A stretch of 64,000 bases of DNA from Streptococcus thermophilus (GTDB taxonomy: Bacteria; Bacillota; Bacilli; Lactobacillales; Streptococcaceae): the NCBI RefSeq assembly GCF_010120595.1, contig NZ_CP038020.1, forward strand, positions 1,116,001-1,180,000. The letters are read 5' to 3'. This document shows positions 47,201-54,631 of this stretch, one piece after another. Positions within the stretch are counted from its first letter, which is position 1, and every line of letters begins with the position of its first letter. The position numbers were made by a program, and so were the translations under genes. The notes beneath the pieces were generated by a model. The model was not told the origin of the DNA. It made no database searches and worked only from the letters and a program-made list of their open reading frames with translations.

Positions 47201-47641
47201 ACTGGTAAATATGAAATTTTAGGACTGAAATATTCTGATATGCAGTTCGAGAAAGGTACTGGGAAGTACTCTATTTCAAAAGAACAATATGAAAATATTA
47301 AGGTTAGAGAGGGTGTAGATGAAAATTCTGAATTTAAGTTTACACTTTATAAAAACGATTTATTACTGCTTAAGGATTCCGAAAATGGCGAGCAAATCCT
47401 ATTGAGGTTCACTTCTCGAAATGATACTTCTAAACATTATGTGGAATTAAAACCTTATAATAGACAGAAATTTGAAGGAAGTGAATATCTGATTAAATCA
47501 TTAGGGACTGTTGCCAAAGGAGGTCAATGCATAAAAGGGCTAGGAAAATCAAATATTTCTATTTATAAAGTAAGAACGGATGTTCTAGGAAATCAGCATA
47601 TCATCAAAAATGAGGGTGATAAGCCTAAGCTAGATTTTTAA
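44279..47641 (+). CDS. cas9: Cas9 nuclease, St1Cas9 type (CRISPR1, type II-A)
   Basis: A 1120-residue Cas9 that is nearly identical, over about the first 950 residues, to St1Cas9 of strain LMD-9 as I remember it. The RuvC Asp is residue 9 (VLGLDIGIGSVG), the HNH His is residue 599 (VDHILPLS), and the other RuvC residues lie in IVIEMARE and YHHHAVDALIIA. All catalytic residues are intact. From about residue 955 on, the PAM-interacting domain differs clearly from LMD-9 (QSLKPWRTDVYFNKNTGK, NDTSKHYVELKPYN, VAKGGQCIKG), so PAM preference may differ from NNAGAAW. Cas9 is guided by tracrRNA and crRNA to cut phage DNA, and is the target of AcrIIA6-type proteins. Confidence 0.98.
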   Translation: MSDLVLGLDIGIGSVGVGILNKVTGEIIHKNSRIFPAAQAENNLVRRTNRQGRRLTRRKKHRIVRLNRLFEESGLITDFTKISINLNPYQLRVKGLTDELSNEELFIALKNMVKHRGISYLDDASDDGNSSVGDYAQIVKENSKQLETKTPGQIQLERYQTYGQLRGDFTVEKDGKKHRLINVFPTSAYRSEALRILQTQQEFNPQITDEFVNRYLEILTGKRKYYHGPGNEKSRTDYGRYRTNGETLDNIFGILIGKCTFYPEEFRAAKASYMAQEFNLLNDLNNLTVPTETKKLSKEQKNQIINYVKNEKAMGPAKLFKYIAKLLSCDVADIKGYRIDKSGKAEIHTFEAYRKMKTLETLDIEQMDRETLDKLAYVLTLNTEREGIQEALEHEFADGSFSQKQVDELVQFRKANSSIFGKGWHNFSVKLMMELIPELYETSEEQMTILTRLGKQKTTSSSNKTKYIDEKLLTEEIYNPVVAKSIRQAIKIVNAAIKEYGDFDNIVIEMARETNEDDEKKAIQKIQKANKDEKDAAMLKAANQYNGKAELPHSVFHGHKQLATKIRLWHQQGERCLYTGKTISIHDLINNPNQFEVDHILPLSITFDDSLANKVLVYATANQEKGQRTPYQALDSMDDAWSFRELKAFVRESKTLSNKKKEYLLTEEDISKFDVRKKFIERNLVDTRYASRVVLNALQEHFRAHKIDTKVSVVRGQFTSQLRRHWGIEKTRDTYHHHAVDALIIAASSQLNLWKKQKNTFVSYSEDQLLDIETGELISDDEYKESVFKAPYQHFVDTLKSKEFEDSILFSYQVDSKFNRKISDATIYATRQAKVGKDKADETYVLGKIKDIYTQDGYDAFMKIYKKDKSKFLMYRHDPQTFEKVIEPILENYPNKQMNEKGKEVPCNPFLKYKEEHGYIRKYSKKGNGPEIKSLKYYDSKLGNHIDITPKDSNNKVVLQSLKPWRTDVYFNKNTGKYEILGLKYSDMQFEKGTGKYSISKEQYENIKVREGVDENSEFKFTLYKNDLLLLKDSENGEQILLRFTSRNDTSKHYVELKPYNRQKFEGSEYLIKSLGTVAKGGQCIKGLGKSNISIYKVRTDVLGNQHIIKNEGDKPKLDF

Positions 47642-47661
47642 TATTAATTGTTAAAAAAGTG

Positions 47662-47690
47662 TTGCAATTATAGTTATCATATACTATAAT
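47662..47690 (+). promoter_or_regulatory. tracrRNA promoter
   Basis: TTGCAA (47662-47667) and TATAAT (47685-47690) with a 17-base spacer, directly upstream of the tracrRNA. Confidence 0.8.
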
Positions 47691-47694
47691 AATA

Positions 47695-47800
47695 GTGTAA
47701 GGGACGCCTTACACAGTTACTTAAATCTTGCAGAAGCTACAAAGATAAGGCTTCATGCCGAAATCAACACCCTGTCATTTTATGGCAGGGTGTTTTCGTT
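47695..47800 (+). ncRNA. tracrRNA of the CRISPR1 system
   Basis: The anti-repeat (47713-47744) contains ACAGTTACTTAAATCTTG, the exact reverse complement of the repeat's CAAGATTTAAGTAACTGT, with small bulges further on. It is followed by the nexus region (AAGGCTTCATGCCG) and the final hairpin ACACCCTG / CAGGGTGT with a T run, which is also the terminator. At the 5' end a perfect hairpin GTGTAAGG-GACG-CCTTACAC (47695-47714) overlaps the beginning of the anti-repeat. The RNA pairs with pre-crRNA for RNase III cleavage and binds Cas9. Confidence 0.95.
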
Positions 47801-47818
47801 ATTTAAAGAGGAGAAGAA

Positions 47819-48730
47819 ATGACTTGGAGAGTTGTACATGTCAGTCAAAGCGAGAAGATGCGCTTAAAGCTTGATAACTTATTAGTGCAAAAGATGGGAC
47901 AAGAGTTTACGGTGCCACTAAGTGATATTTCGATAATCGTTGCAGAAGGTGGGGATACAGTTGTTACCCTTCGTCTATTAAGTGCCTTAAGTAAATATAA
48001 TATTGCCTTGGTCGTTTGTGATAATGAACATTTACCAACAGGAATTTATCACTCACAAAATGGGCACTTTAGAGCGTACAAGCGCTTGAAAGAACAGCTG
48101 GATTGGTCTCAGAAACAAAAGGACAAGGCATGGCAGATTGTAACTTATTATAAAATCAATAACCAAGAGGATGTCCTAGCCATGTTTGAAAAAAGTCTGG
48201 ACAACATTAGATTACTTTCAGACTATAAAGAGCAGATAGAACCTGGTGATAGAACGAATAGAGAGGGACATGCTGCCAAGGTCTACTTTAATGAGCTCTT
48301 TGGTAAACAATTTGTCAGAGTAACTCAGCAAGAAGCTGATGTCATCAATGCTGGTTTAAACTATGGCTATGCTATCATGAGGGCTCAGATGGCTAGAATA
48401 GTGGCGGGTTATGGTTTAAATGGCCTATTAGGAATCTTCCATAAAAATGAATACAATCAGTTTAATTTGGTTGACGACTTGATGGAGCCATTTAGACAGA
48501 TTGTAGATGTTTGGGTATATGATAATCTACGAGATCAGGAATTCCTTAAGTATGAGTATAGGTTGGGATTGACAGATTTACTCAATGCTAAAATCAAATA
48601 TGGCAAAGAGACCTGTTCAGTGACAGTTGCTATGGATAAGTATGTTAAAGGCTTTATCAAATATATTTCGGAAAAAGATAGCAGTAAATTCCACTGCCCA
48701 GTGGTATCAAGTTTAGAGTGGAGAAAATAA
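47819..48730 (+). CDS. cas1: Cas1 integrase, type II-A
   Basis: A 303-residue Cas1, the metal-dependent integrase that inserts new spacers at the leader end with Cas2. Expected acidic/His residues lie in NREGHAAKVYF (about 143-153), GLLGIFHKNEYNQFN (about 200-214) and DLMEPFRQIVD (about 219-229). The ATG follows AGAGGAGAAGAA. The cas2 gene starts one base after its stop. Confidence 0.97.
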   Translation: MTWRVVHVSQSEKMRLKLDNLLVQKMGQEFTVPLSDISIIVAEGGDTVVTLRLLSALSKYNIALVVCDNEHLPTGIYHSQNGHFRAYKRLKEQLDWSQKQKDKAWQIVTYYKINNQEDVLAMFEKSLDNIRLLSDYKEQIEPGDRTNREGHAAKVYFNELFGKQFVRVTQQEADVINAGLNYGYAIMRAQMARIVAGYGLNGLLGIFHKNEYNQFNLVDDLMEPFRQIVDVWVYDNLRDQEFLKYEYRLGLTDLLNAKIKYGKETCSVTVAMDKYVKGFIKYISEKDSSKFHCPVVSSLEWRK

Positions 48731-48731
48731 G

Positions 48732-49055
48732 ATGAGGTATGAAGCGTTGAGATTATTATGTTTTTTTGATTTACCAATGGAATCCAAGGATGAAAAAAGA
48801 ATTTATCGTAATTTTCGTAAAGAATTAATTTCAAATGGGTTTGAAATGTTACAATTTTCGGTCTATTATCGCACTTGTCCTAATAGAAGCTTTGCAAATA
48901 AATTTTATAAGAAGCTAAAGATGAGCAATCTGCCTGCTGGAAATGTGAGACTTTTGGCGGTTACTGAAAAGCAATTTTCAGAGATGACATTAATTATAGG
49001 TGGCAAAACTAAGCAAGAGGAAATCGTCAGTGATAATAAGTTGGTGGCCATATGA
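48732..49055 (+). CDS. cas2: Cas2, type II-A
   Basis: A 107-residue Cas2 that forms the integration complex with Cas1. The ferredoxin-like fold begins with LLCFFDLPMESKDEKRIYRN (Asp at the end of strand 1), followed by FRKELISNGFEMLQFSVYYR. It overlaps csn2 by four bases (ATGA). Confidence 0.96.
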   Translation: MRYEALRLLCFFDLPMESKDEKRIYRNFRKELISNGFEMLQFSVYYRTCPNRSFANKFYKKLKMSNLPAGNVRLLAVTEKQFSEMTLIIGGKTKQEEIVSDNKLVAI

Positions 49056-50104
49056 AATTTTTTGTACGACATCCTTACAAAGATCGTATTGAATTGAATA
49101 TCGGTGCAATCACACAAATTGTTGGTCAAAATAATGAACTCAAATATTATATTTTGCAGATTTTGAGCTGGTATTTTGGTGGAAAAAAATACTCGAGAGA
49201 GGACTTAAGTATTTTTGATTATGAGGAGCCTACCATACTTGATGAGGCCAGAGAAATAGTGAAACGAAGTAGCTATCACTATATCGACATTTCAAGTTTT
49301 AAGGATTTACTGGAGCAGATGGAATACAAGAAAGGAACACTTGCTCACGGTTACCTTCGTAAAATTGTCAATCAAGTTGATATTGTAGGCCATTTGGAGA
49401 AAATTAATGAACAAGTAGAGCTTATTGAAGAAGCTATGAATCGGCATATAAACTTAAACTGTGGACAGGTGGAATACCATTTGGAGAATCTCCCTCTAAC
49501 ACTAGACCAACTACTCACAAAAAATTTTAGCCCATTTTTTACCATTGAGAACAAGAATCTATCTTTTGAATGGGTTTCTAATATTGATAAACTATCCCTC
49601 TTTTTAGAAATGTTAGACCATCTTCTTTTACAAACAACAGAGAAGTATCTCATTGTGCTAAAAAATATTGATGGCTTTATCTCAGAAGAATCTTATACTA
49701 TTTTTTATAGGCAAATCTGTCATCTGGTCAAGAAGTATCCAAATCTAACCTTTATTTTGTTTCCTAGTGACCAAGGCTATTTAAAAATTGATGAAGAAAA
49801 TAGTAGGTTCGTCAATATTTTATCTGACCAGGTGGAGCATTTGTATGATGTTGAGTTTATGTATGAAAGGGTAATGAAATATTATCCAAGTAATGATTTT
49901 CCGACGAGAGAAGGCTTTAGGATGTCTTTAGAAACTGTGACACCTTATTTATTGACAAAAATGCTGAGACAACCTAGTCTCTCACTTGTTGATTCAGTAA
50001 TATTGAATATCCTAAATCAGTTGTTTCATTTTAGTTACCGTATAAGATATTTACAAAAATCTGATGAAAAACTTTTACAGAAATTTTTAGAAAGTAAGGA
50101 TTGA
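49052..50104 (+). CDS. csn2: Csn2, long form
   Basis: A 350-residue Csn2 of the long (St-type) class; the short class has about 220. Csn2 is a ring-forming DNA-end-binding protein needed for spacer acquisition. The N-terminus MKFFVRHPYKDRIELNIGAI and the central helical part (HGYLRKIVNQVDIVGHLEKI) fit. Its stop codon lies inside the array promoter. Confidence 0.95.
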   Translation: MKFFVRHPYKDRIELNIGAITQIVGQNNELKYYILQILSWYFGGKKYSREDLSIFDYEEPTILDEAREIVKRSSYHYIDISSFKDLLEQMEYKKGTLAHGYLRKIVNQVDIVGHLEKINEQVELIEEAMNRHINLNCGQVEYHLENLPLTLDQLLTKNFSPFFTIENKNLSFEWVSNIDKLSLFLEMLDHLLLQTTEKYLIVLKNIDGFISEESYTIFYRQICHLVKKYPNLTFILFPSDQGYLKIDEENSRFVNILSDQVEHLYDVEFMYERVMKYYPSNDFPTREGFRMSLETVTPYLLTKMLRQPSLSLVDSVILNILNQLFHFSYRIRYLQKSDEKLLQKFLESKD

Positions 50105-50129
50105 CAAGAACAGTTATTGATTTTATAAT
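50101..50129 (+). promoter_or_regulatory. pre-crRNA promoter overlapping the csn2 stop
   Basis: TTGACA (50101-50106) and TATAAT (50124-50129) with a 17-base spacer: a perfect consensus promoter. The csn2 TGA (50102-50104) is part of the -35 box. Confidence 0.9.
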
Positions 50130-50166
50130 CACTATGTGGGTATGAAAATCTCAAAAATCATTTGAG
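50105..50166 (+). other. CRISPR leader
   Basis: A 62-base AT-rich stretch between csn2 and the first repeat, ending ATTTGAG at the repeat junction, the expected leader-anchoring motif for type II-A adaptation. Confidence 0.85.
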
Positions 50167-52509
50167 GTTTTTGTACTCTCAAGATTTAAGTAACTGTACA
50201 ACATATACGGACTCATCTAGTGAAACTGGGTAGTTTTTGTACTCTCAAGATTTAAGTAACTGTACAACGAATCTGTTAAAACATTGATTTTTTATATTGT
50301 TTTTGTACTCTCAAGATTTAAGTAACTGTACAACTGTGCCAGCGTCATTCAAAGCAATTGCTGAGTTTTTGTACTCTCAAGATTTAAGTAACTGTACAAC
50401 CAAAGCTATCGAATATATCGCAGAGGCAAGGTTTTTGTACTCTCAAGATTTAAGTAACTGTACAACTCTTTGTGATATAAATGAAAAAAAAGACTAGTTT
50501 TTGTACTCTCAAGATTTAAGTAACTGTACAACCAAGCGTAAGTTTTACCGTTAGAACGTTCAGTTTTTGTACTCTCAAGATTTAAGTAACTGTACAACGA
50601 TAGCGCCTTTGAATATTAATGGTGTTCGTTTTTGTACTCTCAAGATTTAAGTAACTGTACAACTAGACTTTACTAATTCTCAAGTAAATATATGTTTTTG
50701 TACTCTCAAGATTTAAGTAACTGTACAACTTCTTTCAGGTATGAAATTAGAAACACTTGGTTTTTGTACTCTCAAGATTTAAGTAACTGTACAACTTTCA
50801 CAGTCAACACATCTCCGACACGCTTGTTTTTGTACTCTCAAGATTTAAGTAACTGTACAACATGAGTTGGTAGATGTTAAAGCATCAACTGGTTTTTGTA
50901 CTCTCAAGATTTAAGTAACTGTACAACGTATATACAGAACTTGGAGTTTTAACGCCTGTTTTTGTACTCTCAAGATTTAAGTAACTGTACAACCATACAC
51001 CACCAGCAAAGTCTTTACCAATGGTTTTTGTACTCTCAAGATTTAAGTAACTGTACAACGATGATTTTGAGTTTAAGGTTTTTAAACAAGTTTTTGTACT
51101 CTCAAGATTTAAGTAACTGTACAACAGACCATGAAGGAAGGCGTTGACAAATTCGTTTTTGTACTCTCAAGATTTAAGTAACTGTACAACAGAAATTCAT
51201 GATAAGTGGTCTGAAACTTGGTTTTTGTACTCTCAAGATTTAAGTAACTGTACAACAGTCAACTTACTATGTTAAAATAAGACAGGGTTTTTGTACTCTC
51301 AAGATTTAAGTAACTGTACAACGACTTGAACCTGAATTAATCAAGGTAGCCAGTTTTTGTACTCTCAAGATTTAAGTAACTGTACAACTGTACTCTATTG
51401 ATTGCTTCATCTTTATTAGTTTTTGTACTCTCAAGATTTAAGTAACTGTACAACCTTTCAAGATACTCATCAACCATTGATGTCAGTTTTTGTACTCTCA
51501 AGATTTAAGTAACTGTACAACAAAAGGTGCGTATGAAACTCATCCCAGCGGGTTTTTGTACTCTCAAGATTTAAGTAACTGTACAACCTATGTCTTTACT
51601 GTTCTTCCAAAACCACCGTTTTTGTACTCTCAAGATTTAAGTAACTGTACAACTTTGTTTGCGTTCACTTAGTTTATACTGAGGTTTTTGTACTCTCAAG
51701 ATTTAAGTAACTGTACAACAATTTGTCATTGACATTTACCACCGTCCTGGTTTTTGTACTCTCAAGATTTAAGTAACTGTACAACTGGCGCAATGGTTTT
51801 AAATCATATGCCTTGTTTTTGTACTCTCAAGATTTAAGTAACTGTACAACCATGGCCTTGTATTTTCGAAAGAGCATAAGGTTTTTGTACTCTCAAGATT
51901 TAAGTAACTGTACAACTATCCTCTCGTTGATAATATGCTTAATTCTGTTTTTGTACTCTCAAGATTTAAGTAACTGTACAACTTGATAGACCAAAACACT
52001 TCTGTGAGCAGCGTTTTTGTACTCTCAAGATTTAAGTAACTGTACAACTGCCTTTCTTCAAAGAAGCTATGCTTGTTAGTTTTTGTACTCTCAAGATTTA
52101 AGTAACTGTACAACCTGCATCAAACGATGGCTTTGTCATCGGTGTTTTTGTACTCTCAAGATTTAAGTAACTGTACAACAATATAATCGACGAGTAAGAG
52201 CGAGAGACGGTTTTTGTACTCTCAAGATTTAAGTAACTGTACAACCGCGCACCGTTGACAAGTGTCAAGTTATCGGTTTTTGTACTCTCAAGATTTAAGT
52301 AACTGTACAACGATGATTTTGAGTTTAAGGTTTTTAAACAAGTTTTTGTACTCTCAAGATTTAAGTAACTGTACAACTCATACTAAAACTGGATAAACAA
52401 TATTACAGTTTTTGTACTCTCAAGATTTAAGTAACTGTACAACTGACACGGCTGGCAGTGTTTCGGTTGGTGGGTTTTTGTACTCTCAAGATTTAAGTAA
52501 CTGTACAGT
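50167..52509 (+). CRISPR. CRISPR1 array, 36 repeats and 35 spacers
   Basis: A 36-base repeat (starts GTTTTTGTACTCTCAAG, ends GTAACTGTACAAC) occurs 36 times. The last copy (52474-52509) is degenerate at its 3' end (TACAGT), which marks the old, trailer end. Most spacers are 30 bases; spacers 7, 15, 25 and 30 are 29 and spacer 20 is 31. Spacers 14 (51060-51089) and 33 (52312-52341) are identical. Spacers 10 (50796-50825), 30 (52115-52143) and 35 (52444-52473) resemble tail genes of the prophage in this window. The array is read from the promoter in csn2 and has grown at the leader side. Confidence 0.99.
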
Positions 52510-52521
52510 TTGATTCAACAT

Positions 52522-52552
52522 AAAAAGCCGGTTCAATTGAACTTGGCTTTTT
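52522..52552. terminator. Bidirectional terminator after the array
   Basis: AAAAAGCC and GGCTTTTT flank a further palindromic GTTCAATTGAAC. It ends both the pre-crRNA and the minus-strand operon at 52551. Confidence 0.9.
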
Positions 52553-53366
52553 AAAATACACGATAAACATAAGGATTGTCAGGCTGACTAACCTCTTTAA
52601 TCTCAGTCAAATTAAGGATAGGGAGGCTCTGTTTAAGGTTTTGATAATAATTCACAGTGATGGTACCAGTGACTGTTACCCAGGTATTATCCTTAAAGGT
52701 TTGGTCGCTTCCTGTCGTTGCCAGTCCGTAAACACCTGAATCGGCGATACAGTGGATAATACCGAAACGGAAGATGAACTGATATCCCTTGGTCTGTGGG
52801 TCATTGTAAACAAAGCCGGTATAGGTGACCTTCTTACCCACGAAATCGTTTGGATAGAGATAGATGAGCTCCATGACTTCCATGTAATTTTCCGTGGTAA
52901 TCTGGATGGTCTCACGTCCCTTGTACCTGCCTAGCTCCTTGGTCATTTCCTTCTCATAAGCTGAGGAGGTGAAGTAGGAGCTGGTGTCTGGCTTCAAATA
53001 CTGGATAGTCGTTCCCTCTTGGTCGGCCTGGTTAGGATCGCTCCCTGCAGCCAGTGGAAAATGATAACCCTTAGCTGATACAGTATTGGCATCCAGGGTC
53101 ACCGTTGGCACTAAGAGCCCAGTGAGAACTGGAAATGCCAAGAGAACGATGCTGGCTCCCTTGGCCACTCGACCTGACAAATGCGAGTGAACCTTTATTT
53201 TCTTCATCCAAACGATGAGTTGAACCAAAACGAGGATGAAGGAAAGCGCCATGGAAATGTAAGCCAGGTAGGAGTAGTGGATATTAATGTACTGGTTGAG
53301 CTTGCCAGAAACTTGCAAGTACATGACGAGCTCAAAATACCCAGATAAGATGAGAAAACGTAACAT
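52551..53366 (-). CDS. YcgQ-like protein (TIGR03943 / DUF1980)
   Basis: A 271-residue protein with three N-terminal membrane helices (to about residue 106) and an extracytoplasmic beta-rich domain with VGKKVTYTGFVYNDP and FGIIHCIADSGVYGLAT, typical of TIGR03943. It begins at the stop of the permease gene. YcgQ/YcgR pairs are widespread in Firmicutes and probably act together in transport; the substrate is not settled (metal or metalloid has been proposed). Confidence 0.88.
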   Translation of the reverse strand: MLRFLILSGYFELVMYLQVSGKLNQYINIHYSYLAYISMALSFILVLVQLIVWMKKIKVHSHLSGRVAKGASIVLLAFPVLTGLLVPTVTLDANTVSAKGYHFPLAAGSDPNQADQEGTTIQYLKPDTSSYFTSSAYEKEMTKELGRYKGRETIQITTENYMEVMELIYLYPNDFVGKKVTYTGFVYNDPQTKGYQFIFRFGIIHCIADSGVYGLATTGSDQTFKDNTWVTVTGTITVNYYQNLKQSLPILNLTEIKEVSQPDNPYVYRVF

Positions 53367-54268
53367 TAAATCACCCCCAATACTAGACAGTAAATGACTG
53401 TTACCAGACTTGCGGTTCCCACAAAGAGCCCGACAAAGCGTGTCTTAAACTGGTGTTTCATCATGGTCAAGTTCTTGATATCAACCATAGGACCGATGAT
53501 GAGGAAGGCCACTGTTGGTGCCACTCCAAAACTAGAGAGTAGTGAAGCTCCGATAAAGGCATCTGCCTCAGAACAAAGTGAGAGGATAAAGGCCAGGAGC
53601 ATCATGATGAGGACGGCTGTCACCGAATTGTGCCCGATTGTCGTAAAAATACGGGTAGGTAGGTAGGTCTGCATACTTGCGGCCACCAGGCTCCCGAAAA
53701 TCAGGTAACGCCCAGTGTCGAAAAATTCATCTACCGCATGAATCAAGGCTTGAAAAACTTTCTTACCAGCTGACAAACCACTATAGTCGTGCACATGACT
53801 GACCTTTCGATTTTCCTTAAGAATCTGGTCATCCACCACAAAGCCCAGCAAGATTCCCAAAATCATGGCAATCAAGAAAGCCCCGAGGAAACGTAAAAAC
53901 ACGTAGTACCAAGAGTTCCCAAAGGCCGTATAGGTCGCAAAGAGAACGACTGGATTAATAATAGGGGCAGTTGCCATGAAAGGAATAGCCGTGTAGCTAG
54001 GCACTTTTTTCTCTAAAAAGCGCGTGATAATGGGAACAATCCCACACTCACAAGAAGGGAAAATAAAACCAATTAGAGTTCCAAAGAGAATAGCCAGGAC
54101 CTTGTTTTTCGGCAGGAAGTTTTGGACCTTTTCAGGAGTCAAGAAGACTTCGATAAAGCCAGACACGATACTTCCCAGTAAAACAAAGGGCAGGGCTTCG
54201 ATAATAATAGATAGAAAAACTGCCAGAAGCTGAAAAACGCTATCTGGTAGTTGATGAAAAATAGCCAT
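53366..54268 (-). CDS. YcgR-like permease (UPF0718, ArsP_1 family)
   Basis: A 300-residue permease with eight or more membrane helices. The ArsP_1-family motif FPSCECGIVPIITRFLEKKV (about 71-90) contains the paired Cys residues, and the second half has CSEADAFIGASLLSSF (about 232-247). The family moves metalloids or other ions out of the cell. Overlaps the ycgQ-like gene by one base. Confidence 0.88.
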   Translation of the reverse strand: MAIFHQLPDSVFQLLAVFLSIIIEALPFVLLGSIVSGFIEVFLTPEKVQNFLPKNKVLAILFGTLIGFIFPSCECGIVPIITRFLEKKVPSYTAIPFMATAPIINPVVLFATYTAFGNSWYYVFLRFLGAFLIAMILGILLGFVVDDQILKENRKVSHVHDYSGLSAGKKVFQALIHAVDEFFDTGRYLIFGSLVAASMQTYLPTRIFTTIGHNSVTAVLIMMLLAFILSLCSEADAFIGASLLSSFGVAPTVAFLIIGPMVDIKNLTMMKHQFKTRFVGLFVGTASLVTVIYCLVLGVI

Positions 54269-54273
54269 AACTT

Positions 54274-54405
54274 TTATTTCTTCTTATCTTCTTGAAGACG
54301 TTTGTCCTTCTTAGGATCAGTTCCCGCCTTTTCAAAATCAGGGATAACTGCAAAAGATGCCATCATGCTTTCAAGTTCATTTGTTTTTTTCTGAATAACC
54401 GCCAT
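54274..54405 (-). CDS. Small charged protein, 43 residues (SPJ_0845-like)
   Basis: Minus-strand ATG at 54405 behind GGAGGC. The product MAVIQKKTNELESMMASFAV plus a Lys/Asp-rich tail (DPKKDKRLQEDKKK) resembles the small SPJ_0845 family of streptococci as I remember it. It lies 5 bases before the permease start, so it is the first gene of that operon. Function unknown. Confidence 0.7.
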   Translation of the reverse strand: MAVIQKKTNELESMMASFAVIPDFEKAGTDPKKDKRLQEDKKK

Positions 54406-54615
54406 AAAAAGCCTCCGAGTTAATTAAGATACTAAGGGCGTCATTTCTGACAGAAAATTAGGTAATCAGCAGAAGAAGCTTTGCTTCAAGGAAGATGCAT
54501 CTATTTTCCGAAAGAAATAGCCTTAAGAATAGGTTTACTCTCTTATTATACTACCTCTTGCTCAAAAAATCTCGCTTCATCTACAAGGTTTTCTGCCCAA
54601 GCATACCTCCTATCG

Positions 54616-54624
54616 TGGTATAAT
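54616..54624 (+). promoter_or_regulatory. Extended -10 promoter of tex, apparently leaderless
   Basis: TGGTATAAT is an extended -10 box that ends 7 bases before the ATG at 54632, and no Shine-Dalgarno lies between them. The 226-base gap before tex otherwise holds no gene. Confidence 0.65.
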
Positions 54625-54631
54625 AGAGTTT

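Noticed and set aside
50533..50562. Spacer 6 as another match to the DUF859 gene near 10508-10535
   Set aside because: One frame reads NVLTVKLTL against DVLTVKYNF, but only about 17 of 26 bases agree and the motif is short; not convincing.
50297..52376. Several 60-90-residue reading frames on both strands with repeated LYSQDLSNCTT or LYSYLNLESTKT units
   Set aside because: They are translations of the CRISPR repeat and spacers, not genes.
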